From positions 1-16,271 of the forward strand of contig CAIYOB010000714.1 in the NCBI GenBank assembly GCA_903927685.1: 16,271 bases of DNA, read 5' to 3'. The DNA is from an uncultured Planctomycetaceae bacterium (GTDB lineage Bacteria; Planctomycetota; Planctomycetia; Pirellulales; Pirellulaceae). Both the position numbers and the translations under genes were made by a program. A model generated the notes under the pieces. That model was not told the origin of the DNA, made no database searches, and worked only from the letters and a program-made list of their open reading frames with translations. Positions 1 to 6,542 of this stretch are shown piece by piece; within the stretch, counting starts at the first letter, position 1; each line of letters opens with the position of its first letter.

Positions 1-30
1 TCGCACCGCGCCGTGCATGCCATCGATCAG

Positions 31-111
31 TGCGTCGGGCAGGAGTTGAACCTGCACAGCCGGAGGCGAGTGGGTTACGGCCACCGAGGCTTGCCAATGC
101 CCAACCGACGC
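31..111 (-). tRNA. tRNA-Tyr (GTA), with C at position 33
   Basis: The minus strand folds into a full class II cloverleaf of 81 nt. It has a 7-bp acceptor stem (GCGTCGG with CCGACGC), D stem GGGC/GCCT, anticodon stem GGTGG/CCACT, a 13-nt variable arm, and a perfect T stem GCAGG/CCTGC around loop TTCAACT. The anticodon loop reads CCGTAAC, so the anticodon is GTA (Tyr) and the discriminator is A. Position 33 is C where nearly all tRNAs have U. CCA is not encoded; the discriminator is followed by CTG. The class II arm agrees with bacterial Tyr identity. It is the most downstream of four tRNAs seen here. Confidence 0.85.
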
Positions 112-128
112 GTGTTGTTCTCGGCCAG

Positions 129-206
129 TAGCACGGGCGGGAGTCGAACCCGCAGACGATCGCGAAGGTTTGAGCTTCGCCGCTTTACCGGTTTGCGTAC
201 CGTGCT
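129..206 (-). tRNA. tRNA-Leu (CAA), short variable arm
   Basis: A 78-nt cloverleaf on the minus strand. The acceptor is AGCACGG with CCGTGCT (7 bp), the D stem is CGC/GCG, and the anticodon stem CGAAG/CTTCG encloses CTCAAAC, giving anticodon CAA (Leu). The T stem is GCGGG/CCCGC with loop TTCGACT, and the discriminator is A as expected for Leu. The variable region is only 9 nt (CGATCGTCT), well short of the paired arm of a normal bacterial tRNA-Leu. The Leu label therefore rests on the anticodon and A73. It lies 7 bases after tRNA-Asp. No CCA is encoded; CTG follows. Confidence 0.8.
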
Positions 207-213
207 ATGTCAG

Positions 214-288
214 CGCCCTCGACGGGATTTGAACCCGCGATCTCCACCGTGACAGGGTGGCGAGCACTCCGGACTGCTCCGCAAGGGC
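214..288 (-). tRNA. tRNA-Asp (GTC)
   Basis: A regular 75-nt cloverleaf. The acceptor is GCCCTTG with CGAGGGC, the D stem is GAGC/GCTC, and the anticodon stem CCACC/GGTGG encloses CTGTCAC, giving anticodon GTC. The T stem GCGGG/CCCGT encloses TTCAAAT. The discriminator is G, the known Asp identity base. This is the most ordinary member of the cluster. Gaps are 17 bases to tRNA-Phe upstream and 7 bases to tRNA-Leu downstream. CCA is not encoded; the trailer begins CTG. Confidence 0.93.
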
Positions 289-305
289 GTGCATTTTCAT
301 CACAG

Positions 306-377
306 TGGGTCGGGAGGTGCTCGAATCCTCGTCTCCGGCTCTTCAGACCGGCGCTACACCGTCTCAGCTACCGACCC
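306..377 (-). tRNA. tRNA-Phe (GAA), A53/A61 mismatch in T stem
   Basis: A 72-nt cloverleaf with acceptor GGGTCGG/CCGACCC, D stem GCTG/TAGC, and anticodon stem CCGGT/GCCGG around CTGAAGA, giving anticodon GAA. The variable loop is 4 nt. The T loop is TTCGAGC. The T stem GAGGA/ACCTC has an A-A opposition at the 53-61 pair, which is almost always G-C. The discriminator is A, as usual for Phe. No CCA is encoded; CTG follows. It is the first tRNA in the direction of transcription and starts 4 bases after the T-run of the upstream terminator. Confidence 0.85.
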
Positions 378-380
378 CTA

Positions 381-417
381 CAAAAAAAGCCCGGCGTCTT
401 GCGTGACACCGGGCTTT
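381..417 (-). terminator. Rho-independent terminator upstream of the tRNA array
   Basis: Read on the minus strand, arms at 417-405 and 398-386 pair over 13 bp around a 6-nt loop, and a run of seven T (388-382) follows. One pair is U-G on the minus strand but would be C-A on the plus strand, and only the minus strand has the T-run, so the orientation is minus. It would end a transcript from the 418-620 region, just before tRNA-Phe. Confidence 0.8.
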
Positions 418-449
418 GGAAAAAGTCCCGCTACTTCGGTGGCCGAGTG

Positions 450-551
450 TCACAAGCGCCAATGGCGCACGGGGAGGGTATTCGACGGTTGACCGGCGAA
501 GTCCCGCGTGCATTTCTGTTCGCGAATGTAACTCGACCGCAAGGACATCAT
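450..551 (-). CDS. Candidate small protein of 33 residues, unrecognised
   Basis: The reading frame opens with two ATG codons (551 and 548) and encodes 33 residues beginning MMSLRSSYIREQ and ending PVRHWRL. The case for translation is the ribosome binding site: AGGAGGAG at 567-560 lies 8 bases before the first ATG, close to ideal and stronger than at any other start in the window. The strong terminator at 417-381 begins 32 bases after the stop. The product is basic, has one Cys, and shows no signal peptide, membrane helix or known family. It could be a leader peptide, a small protein or a chance frame inside a non-coding RNA. No clear promoter was found upstream. Confidence 0.35.
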   Translation of the reverse strand: MMSLRSSYIREQKCTRDFAGQPSNTLPVRHWRL

Positions 552-642
552 TTTGGCATCTCCTCCTCTGGAGCGACTGCGTCGCCGCTGGGGGCAACTG
601 TCTGTTACTGCAATAATTGATGCGACAAGTCCACCGAAGGTT

Positions 643-658
643 CGCGAGAATTCTCGCG
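643..658. repeat. 16-bp perfect palindrome (cgcgagaa/ttctcgcg)
   Basis: The sequence cgcgagaattctcgcg reads the same on both strands. It lies about 90 bases upstream of the 33-codon candidate. It could be a binding site for a dimeric regulator or part of an RNA hairpin. No matching second copy was noticed in the window, so a regulatory role is only a suggestion. Confidence 0.4.
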
Positions 659-748
659 CATCGTTCATGTCATAAGATGCTCGAAGGAACGCTTTTATTC
701 CCGCTGGCTCAAGAAATTGCAGACCGGGTACAGGTCCCGGCGCGTCCG

Positions 749-907
749 GCGGTAGGAACGCTCACGAAACAACCTTCCCATTTCGGCTTTGTTCGTTGAA
801 CGCCGAGCCGGCAGGCGACGGCGGCTCAGCGGGCTGTGGCCGCCCAAAGCCGTCGCCTGCCGGCTTGGCGTTCAACGAGGACTCTATTTCGTGAGCGTTG
901 CTACCGC
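749..907. repeat. Nested two-tier inverted repeat, about 159 bp (MITE- or REP-like)
   Basis: Outer arms at 749-769 and 887-907 are 21 nt each with one mismatch. Inner arms at 794-822 and 849-877 are 29 nt each with one mismatch, around a 26-nt GC-rich loop. The spacers between tiers are unequal: 24 nt on the left, 9 nt on the right. The inner core contains the palindrome-like string gccggcaggcgacggc, typical of short interspersed repeats. No target-site duplication was seen next to the outer arms. Either strand would form a very stable hairpin as RNA. It encodes no protein that I can support. Confidence 0.8.
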
Positions 908-934
908 GGGACTGGCCTGCAGGCACGTGAGTTT

Positions 935-966
935 GTGCTGGTCTCGGAACGTGCTGGTCTCGAAAC
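935..966. repeat. Tandem duplication of a 16-nt unit
   Basis: The unit gtgctggtctcggaac (935-950) is followed at once by gtgctggtctcgaaac (951-966), with one difference. It sits 114 bases before the deaminase start, between the large inverted repeat and the gene. It could be replication slippage or a pair of regulator sites; nothing in the sequence decides this. Confidence 0.55.
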
Positions 967-1080
967 GTCTGGAAGCGACCTCGCGGTTCTGTTAGCATGG
1001 GCGAATTGGACTTACGGGTTGGATGCCGGGGGAATGCGGGCCGTGCATGCTTCAAGCTGGCGCGAAGGGGATTCGCCAAG

Positions 1081-1599
1081 ATGGGGATTCTGGTGGGCGC
1101 GGAGATCGAGAAGGCGTTGGCGGACGGTTCGATTCGGATCGAACCGCTGGACCGGTCGCAAATCGGACCGGGCTCCATCGACTTGACGCTCGGCAACGAC
1201 TTTCGGGTGTTCAAGAAGCGGGCCCGGGTCTACCATATCCGGAACGACTCCCGATTCGAGGACATCACGACCAACGTCCACGTCGACAACGGCGACTACG
1301 TGGTGATCAAGCCGGGCGAGATGATCCTGGGGATCACGCGGGAACGGATCTCGTTGGCCGATAACATCTCCGGCCGCCTCGAAGGCCGCAGCCGGTTCGC
1401 CCGTTTCGGCTTGGCGGTCCATGTCACCGCAGGCTTTATGCACCCGGGGATCTCGAACCATCAAGTCCTGGAGATCGTGAACCTCGGGCACGCGCCCCTG
1501 GCCCTTTATCCCGAAACCCGCATCTGCCAATTCGTCTTTGAACGCTGCGAAGGCCGGGCCACGTATCGCGGGAGATTTGCCGAGCAGACCAGGCCGTGA
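1081..1599 (+). CDS. dcd: dCTP deaminase family protein
   Basis: The product (172 residues) belongs to the trimeric dCTP deaminase/dUTPase fold, which makes dUTP or dUMP from dCTP in the cytoplasm for thymidylate synthesis. Visible motifs are PGSIDLTL (30-37), GRLEGRSRFARFG (98-110, the Arg/Ser triphosphate-binding segment), HVTAGF (114-119) and LEIVN (130-134), whose Glu131 matches the catalytic Glu. The tail YRGRF resembles the nucleotide-closing C-terminal segment. Where E. coli Dcd has DPGWEG this protein has HPGISN, so it belongs to another subgroup; whether it is bifunctional cannot be read from sequence. I chose the ATG at 1081: it begins the family-typical MGILVG, has a GAAGGGG 10 bases upstream, and the extra 28 residues from 997 look nothing like the family. 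It is the only plus-strand protein gene and is convergent with the permease. Confidence 0.88.
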   Translation: MGILVGAEIEKALADGSIRIEPLDRSQIGPGSIDLTLGNDFRVFKKRARVYHIRNDSRFEDITTNVHVDNGDYVVIKPGEMILGITRERISLADNISGRLEGRSRFARFGLAVHVTAGFMHPGISNHQVLEIVNLGHAPLALYPETRICQFVFERCEGRATYRGRFAEQTRP

Positions 1600-1617
1600 G
1601 TTGCGTCGGACGATCGT

Positions 1618-1635
1618 GGCCGGCGATTCCCGGCC
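1618..1635. terminator. Possible bidirectional hairpin between convergent genes
   Basis: ggccgg (1618-1623) and ccggcc (1630-1635) form a perfect 6-bp GC stem with a 6-nt loop in the 47-bp gap between the deaminase stop and the permease stop. Its place between convergent genes suits a shared terminator, but neither side has a T-run, so this is weak. Confidence 0.3.
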
Positions 1636-1646
1636 TGGTTCCGGCG

Positions 1647-3026
1647 CTACTCGTGCCGCAGAGCCTCGATCGGATCCATGTGCGCAGCGCGGATCGCAGG
1701 GTAGATGCCGAACAGGATGCCGACGGCGACGGAGATGCCGAAGGCAACCGGGATCGAGGCGTGGACGATGATCGGCTTGACCGAACGGATCACATCCGGC
1801 AGCTTGGCAATCAAGTCGGGCCAGGCATCCGCCAGACGATCGCGGATGAACTCGATAATCGGCGGGCAGGCATAGCCGCCGATCACCCCGCACAGCCCGC
1901 CGACGACGGATAGCGATATCGTTTCGACCAGGAACTGTGTCACGATGTGCGTCCGGGTCGCGCCGAGTGCCCGCCGGATCCCGATTTCCCGCGTCCGCTC
2001 GGTCACCGTCGCCAGCATGATATTCATGATCCCGATCCCGCCGACCAGCAGTGAAATGGCGGCGATCAGGCCCATCAGGACCATGAACATCAGCCGCGTG
2101 ACACGGGCCTGTTCGAGCAGTTCCTCCGGGACCACGACGGCGACATCCTGGCGGAACTTCTTCGGTTCGGCGTCCAGTTCGGCGGCTACGCCGGGCTCCG
2201 CTTTTTCGGAGGGCAAGCCCAGCGTCAGCTTGACCAACTCCGCGGTCGGCCGCACGTGCGGGATTGAATCGATGCGCAGCGTGATCTGGTTCAGTTCGAC
2301 GATCTCGACGTTGAATGTGCTGCCGCGACGGCTGACGATGAAATCACCGATCCGCTGCTGCAAGGTCGTGATCGGGATGTAGACGTCCTCCGAGAAATCC
2401 TGGGCGGACAGCGAGCCGCCGATAGCCGCGGTCGGCGTGCGGTACTTGCAGACGCCCACGACCTCAAAGTAGTCCTGGCTCTCCGGACAGAAGATGCGCC
2501 GGCCCAGCGGGTCCTCGTAGGCAAACAACCGCTCGGCCAGCTTGGCCGCCAGCACACAGAAATTATGGCGTTGGTCCAAGTCCACGGCCGTTAGCAGTCG
2601 CCCGCGGTCGATCTCCAGCCGCGTGACGTCGAAGTACTCGGGCGTGCAGCCCACCAGGCGACCGTCCACCGGCTCGCGGCGGCCGTAGTTGATCTGCCGC
2701 CGGATCTCGCGGATCGGCAGCGCGCTCTTGATCGTCGGAATCGTCGTCCGCAGTTTCTCGAACTCCTCGCGTTTCAGGCCGTACGGCACGGGGCCCGTGA
2801 ATCCGGACATCACCTCGCTGGGCGGCTTGATCGTGCGGACGATGATGTTGTCCGCCCCGAGCCCTTCGATCTGCCGCTGCGCCTCCTGGCTGATCCCTTC
2901 GCCGATCGCCACCAGCCAGATCACGCTCGCCACGCCGATAAAGATCCCCAGCACGGTCAGCAGCGACCGCAGCGGATGCACCAACAGGCTCTTCAGCCCC
3001 AGGATCCAGGTTCGAATCAGGAACAT
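1647..3026 (-). CDS. ABC transporter permease, MacB/FtsX type
   Basis: A 459-residue inner-membrane protein with the MacB arrangement: one N-terminal helix (about 18-42, after the amphipathic RTWILGLKSLLVHPLRSLLT), a large periplasmic domain (about 43-310), then three C-terminal helices (about 310-340, 360-390 and 424-446) of the FtsX fold. Family signatures are LLTVLGIFIGVASVI near the start, GGIGIMNIMLATVTERTREIGIRRALGA after helix 2, and the ending AIRAAHMDPIEALRHE. Members are mechanotransmission proteins, moving lipoproteins, peptides or drugs with a periplasmic adaptor, or acting in envelope remodelling. Neither the ATPase nor the adaptor is in the window, so the substrate is unknown and the MacB name describes only the fold. 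The ATG start at 3026 gives the usual N-terminus; no strong Shine-Dalgarno is visible. It lies 121 bases after the LptD-like gene and may share its transcript. Confidence 0.9.
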   Translation of the reverse strand: MFLIRTWILGLKSLLVHPLRSLLTVLGIFIGVASVIWLVAIGEGISQEAQRQIEGLGADNIIVRTIKPPSEVMSGFTGPVPYGLKREEFEKLRTTIPTIKSALPIREIRRQINYGRREPVDGRLVGCTPEYFDVTRLEIDRGRLLTAVDLDQRHNFCVLAAKLAERLFAYEDPLGRRIFCPESQDYFEVVGVCKYRTPTAAIGGSLSAQDFSEDVYIPITTLQQRIGDFIVSRRGSTFNVEIVELNQITLRIDSIPHVRPTAELVKLTLGLPSEKAEPGVAAELDAEPKKFRQDVAVVVPEELLEQARVTRLMFMVLMGLIAAISLLVGGIGIMNIMLATVTERTREIGIRRALGATRTHIVTQFLVETISLSVVGGLCGVIGGYACPPIIEFIRDRLADAWPDLIAKLPDVIRSVKPIIVHASIPVAFGISVAVGILFGIYPAIRAAHMDPIEALRHE

Positions 3027-3147
3027 GACACCATCTTGCCGCGAGGATCAACATCGGGTCAGAAACCCGCTCACAGTTTGAGCCACAAGGCCGAATCAAT
3101 CAAGGCGTCATCGCCAAGTTCCCGCCACCGCCAGGTTTCCAGCGAGC

Positions 3148-6100
3148 TTACTCGAGTCCGAACGCGCCGACCGGCGGGATGGGGACGCCGCCCGTCGTGG
3201 ACAGCCGGCCCGGCAGGAAACGCGGCTCGATCGCGACAAACACGCCCACGTTGTCGCGGCTGTGATCCACGTTCATGCCCAGTCGCACGAGCAGCGACTC
3301 GCCCACCCGCGTCACGGCGATCCGCTCGCCAATATTGCCCGTGTCGCCCAAATCGATCACGCCGCCCGCATTCAGGATCCACTTTTCGCTCATGCGGTAG
3401 TTGACCGCCCCGTTCAGCAAGCGGGCGGAAAACGGCCCCTCGACGGTCCGGAACCCCAAGTACACGTCCCCCCGCAGCGGGCGCGTCAGCATCGCGCCCA
3501 CCGACGCGGTCTGCAAGCCGCCGGCAAAGAAGTCGAAGAACCCGTCCGACAACACGGAGAACCGGTCCCCAACGTGCCAGCTGAAATCGTAGTTCAACAA
3601 CCCCAGCACCTCGCTGAAATTGTCCCGGTCCTCGCGCGGAAACAGCGAGCCTTCGACGTCCAGCGAAATCCAATCGACGATCCGCTCCTGGCCCGGCTGG
3701 CCGCGTTTCGTCTGCCACCGCTGCCGCACTCCCATCCGGGCCACCGTCAAGTCGTCGGCAATCTCCGCCGTCGGGGCCGTGACGTAGTTCTGCAGGCCGC
3801 TTCGCAAAGCGTACGTCTGCGAATAGTACGTCAACGGCAGCCCGGCCGTGCCGCCGTACAGGTTCTGGATGAACCGCCGCTCGAAATGCTCGCTGGCATC
3901 GTCGTCCAGCGCGTTGTACAGCGGCAGTTGCTGATACTCCTGGTTCGCGTCCGCCCAGAAGAAATCCGCGTCCAGAACGACCTTGTGGGCCAGTCCGTTC
4001 AGGTTCCACAACGGGCTCTGCACCTGGGAATTGACCGACCAGAACGGCAGGCTGCCGCGGATTCCCGCCTGGCCATAGGCCCGCGTCAACTCGGCCCCGG
4101 CCAGATCCTCCTGCCAATACGCCAGTTCGCCCAGCACATATGGAGCCAGCTTGACCGGCCCCAGCGGCAGCGGCAGATCCAGTTCCTGACGCGTCGCGGT
4201 AACCAATCCCTCGCGGTCATCGTACGGCGTCCCGCCAGTCAACTCCCACGGCAGCCAAGCCTGTGCCGGCTCGTTGGGCGGCGGCGGCAGCGTCGCGGTC
4301 CGCAACCGTTCGTAACCCACATTCGAATGGGCGTGCCAGCTGAACAGCTGGAAAATATTCTGCCCGATCAGAAAATGGTCGAACCGCGGCAGCCGCTCGG
4401 TCTGCGTAAAGAAGTCGTTCACGCGGGCATCGGCGGTGATACTCCAACTGCTGTTCGCCAGGTACCGCTTGAATTCCAAGCCCGTGATCTGGTCCTTCCG
4501 CTCGTCCCACTCCTGCTCGTAGTACTGTTCCAGGAAGTTGTTGTCCGTGATCCAGCCCACCTCGGCCGTCACCTGGTACCCGGCGGGCAACTGGTGGCGG
4601 TGCTGCCAGAACACGCGGCCGCGGTCCTTGGTGGTGGGCGTCAAGTCGCGGCGATCGCGGCCCAGATCGTCGTCGCCCGAGTCGTGGATGCCCCAGGCGT
4701 CGAAGGCGCCGCGGACCGGGCCGGGGATGGACAAGAAGCCGAAGCGGTCGTAGTCCAGGTGCGTGCCCAGTGCGAAGCCCCGCTCGCTCAAGTAATCCGT
4801 GGACAGCGACCAGTCGGTGCCTTCCGGCGGCTTGCGGATGCCCAACAGCTGGTACATGTCCCAGTCGGCCAGCGCCTGGAACCCGAACGTGTTGTCGTTC
4901 TTCAGCCGCAGGCCGTCCAGGTAGTAATTCGGCTTGACCAGGTCCGTGGCCATCACCGGCCAGTACAGGACCGGCACGCCGCTTAGGAACAGGAAGCTGT
5001 TGCGGCTGGTCGCCAGGTACTCGTGGTCCACCGCCGGTTCGCCCGTCTCGGGATCCGTCACAAACTGGCCGGTCAGCGGGTCCATCCGCGGCGACTGGAC
5101 GTCCTGGAACGAGACCTCGCCGGCCTGCAGCCAATAGCGGGGCACTCCCAAGCGGCTGGAGGTCACGGCCCCGTTGATCGCGCGGAAATTGTGCTGGTCC
5201 AGCTGCTGCAACACTTCGGCTTTGAGCCGGACCAGTCCCTGGTATCCCGGCGCGGGCGTCAGGACTTCGGCGTTCAGCACGATCCCCCGCTGGGCCCGCA
5301 CGTCGTAATACATCCGTTCGGCATAGATCACCCGGTCGCCTTCGCGGAAGACGATATTGCCTTCCAGGTAGAACTCCAGCGGCGCGTCCTTAGGCTGCAG
5401 TTTCTCGCCGGACGACTGGCCGCTCAAGTCCAACGAGTCCAGGCGGGCGGTCCAGATCACGATCCGATCGGTTTCGATATCGATCTTGCCGTCCGCCAGG
5501 CCCGGCACGTTCTGGATCCCGGAGACCACGACATTGACCCCCGACGAGATCGCCGCGATCGTCCCGCTGTTGTCCGGACTGGGATACACCTTGCCCTGCA
5601 TCCGCACGTTGCTGCGCGATCGGATCACGATCTTCCGGACCGTGGGCGTCAAATCGGGTTGCGGCGGTGGAACCGTTTCAGCCGGCCGGCCGGGCGGGGT
5701 GGGCAGCGTCGGGGGGGCGGCGGTCGGGCCGAGCGACGGCCAGGGCACGGGGCCGGAAGGCAAGCTGGGCGCGACCACGGGGCCCGTGGGCGCCGGCGGC
5801 ACCCAGCCGGGCAGCCGCGGCGAATACTGGGTCAGCATGATCTGGCCAGTCCCATCCGCCTCGCGGGCCTGGCAGCCGCGTACGTAAATCTCCGGCTTGA
5901 TCGCCGGCTCGAACGCCGTACTGGGTGCTTGCAGCTGGACCTGAGTCGACGTGTAGAAGCGGCCGAACCACTGGTTGGCACGCATCGTGTCGGCGCCGCG
6001 CTGCGGCGCGGCGGACTCCGTGTGCCGGGACTCGACCGCCACGTCGCCTTCGAGGTAAGCCAGCACGCAGCCCAGTTCCCCGTTCCAGGCATCCGGCCGC

Positions 6101-6489
6101 TTGACCCACAGCACCGCCTGGTCGCCCCGGGCGTTCAGATTGCCTTGAGCAACCTGACAGTCACCTCGCAGGACCCAGACCTGGTACTCGCCTTCTTCCC
6201 ACCAATTGGCCTGACTCGCCCGCACCGCGACCCGAGCACTCGGCTGCGGCTGTGGCAAGCCGACGTCAGCCGCCCGGCCCGCGGCCGCCAGCAGGCAGCA
6301 GCCAGCCAGCCACGCCAGGGCGGCGTGCGCCAGCGGGTGCGCACGTCGAACGCCGACGCGGGACCGCGTCGTGATGCGCGCTAGCGACCAGTGAGTTGAG
6401 CAGACGGGCGGCTTCAGGGTCAGGGCATCCTTGCCTGTTCCAAAACCAGTGCGGTCGGCCATGCCGGCTGGCCCGGCGGACCACGGCAT
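3148..6489 (-). CDS. LptD/OstA-like outer-membrane beta-barrel protein
   Basis: About 1113 residues. A signal peptide with core ALAWLAGCCLLAAAGRA (about 57-73) follows an unusually long basic N-terminus. A first OstA-like segment (about 90-155, with VAYLEGDVAVE-type strands) and a 50-residue Pro-rich linker (about 226-281) come next. A second OstA-like jelly roll (about 285-465; LEFYLEGNIVFREGDRVIYAERMYYDV is typical) leads to a long C-terminal part rich in alternating aromatic and polar strands, which fits an LptD barrel. LptD places lipopolysaccharide in the outer membrane; in planctomycetes this is an inference from fold. No LptE or other Lpt gene is nearby. Starts: an in-frame TTG at 6501 and ATGs at 6489 and 6462 are possible, none with a clear Shine-Dalgarno. 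I took 6489, the first ATG after the predicted promoter. Confidence 0.75.
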   Translation of the reverse strand: MPWSAGPAGMADRTGFGTGKDALTLKPPVCSTHWSLARITTRSRVGVRRAHPLAHAALAWLAGCCLLAAAGRAADVGLPQPQPSARVAVRASQANWWEEGEYQVWVLRGDCQVAQGNLNARGDQAVLWVKRPDAWNGELGCVLAYLEGDVAVESRHTESAAPQRGADTMRANQWFGRFYTSTQVQLQAPSTAFEPAIKPEIYVRGCQAREADGTGQIMLTQYSPRLPGWVPPAPTGPVVAPSLPSGPVPWPSLGPTAAPPTLPTPPGRPAETVPPPQPDLTPTVRKIVIRSRSNVRMQGKVYPSPDNSGTIAAISSGVNVVVSGIQNVPGLADGKIDIETDRIVIWTARLDSLDLSGQSSGEKLQPKDAPLEFYLEGNIVFREGDRVIYAERMYYDVRAQRGIVLNAEVLTPAPGYQGLVRLKAEVLQQLDQHNFRAINGAVTSSRLGVPRYWLQAGEVSFQDVQSPRMDPLTGQFVTDPETGEPAVDHEYLATSRNSFLFLSGVPVLYWPVMATDLVKPNYYLDGLRLKNDNTFGFQALADWDMYQLLGIRKPPEGTDWSLSTDYLSERGFALGTHLDYDRFGFLSIPGPVRGAFDAWGIHDSGDDDLGRDRRDLTPTTKDRGRVFWQHRHQLPAGYQVTAEVGWITDNNFLEQYYEQEWDERKDQITGLEFKRYLANSSWSITADARVNDFFTQTERLPRFDHFLIGQNIFQLFSWHAHSNVGYERLRTATLPPPPNEPAQAWLPWELTGGTPYDDREGLVTATRQELDLPLPLGPVKLAPYVLGELAYWQEDLAGAELTRAYGQAGIRGSLPFWSVNSQVQSPLWNLNGLAHKVVLDADFFWADANQEYQQLPLYNALDDDASEHFERRFIQNLYGGTAGLPLTYYSQTYALRSGLQNYVTAPTAEIADDLTVARMGVRQRWQTKRGQPGQERIVDWISLDVEGSLFPREDRDNFSEVLGLLNYDFSWHVGDRFSVLSDGFFDFFAGGLQTASVGAMLTRPLRGDVYLGFRTVEGPFSARLLNGAVNYRMSEKWILNAGGVIDLGDTGNIGERIAVTRVGESLLVRLGMNVDHSRDNVGVFVAIEPRFLPGRLSTTGGVPIPPVGAFGLE

Positions 6490-6542
6490 CGCGACGAACA
6501 AACGGCCGCGACAAGACGAGACACGACTTCCGTCGGGGCGGG

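Larger units (their letters stand above)
418..1080. other. Long intergenic region rich in inverted repeats
   Basis: About 660 bases lie between the terminator and the deaminase gene. Apart from the 33-codon candidate on the minus strand I see no convincing gene: the other frames are short, lack family resemblance and overlap the repeats. The region holds a 16-bp perfect palindrome at 643-658, a nested inverted repeat at 749-907 and a tandem 16-nt duplication at 935-966, each listed separately. A frame open from 997 joins the deaminase in phase but is better read as its leader. Confidence 0.6.

Noticed and set aside
13..620. Short ORFs across the tRNA cluster
   Set aside because: They run through complete cloverleaf tRNA genes or the terminator hairpin and have no supporting ribosome binding sites or homology.
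749..907. Complete insertion sequence at the inverted repeat
   Set aside because: The space between the arms is too small for a transposase and no target-site duplication was found; at most it is a non-autonomous element.
997..1080. Upstream ATG at 997 as the start of the deaminase
   Set aside because: The extra 28 residues do not resemble the family N-terminus, and the ATG at 1081 begins the typical MGILVG with a purine-rich site upstream.
3262..6384. Plus-strand frames of 574 and 453 codons opposite the LptD-like gene
   Set aside because: Low-complexity, Arg/Gln/His-rich shadow translations; the minus strand has a signal peptide, OstA-like motifs and a promoter.
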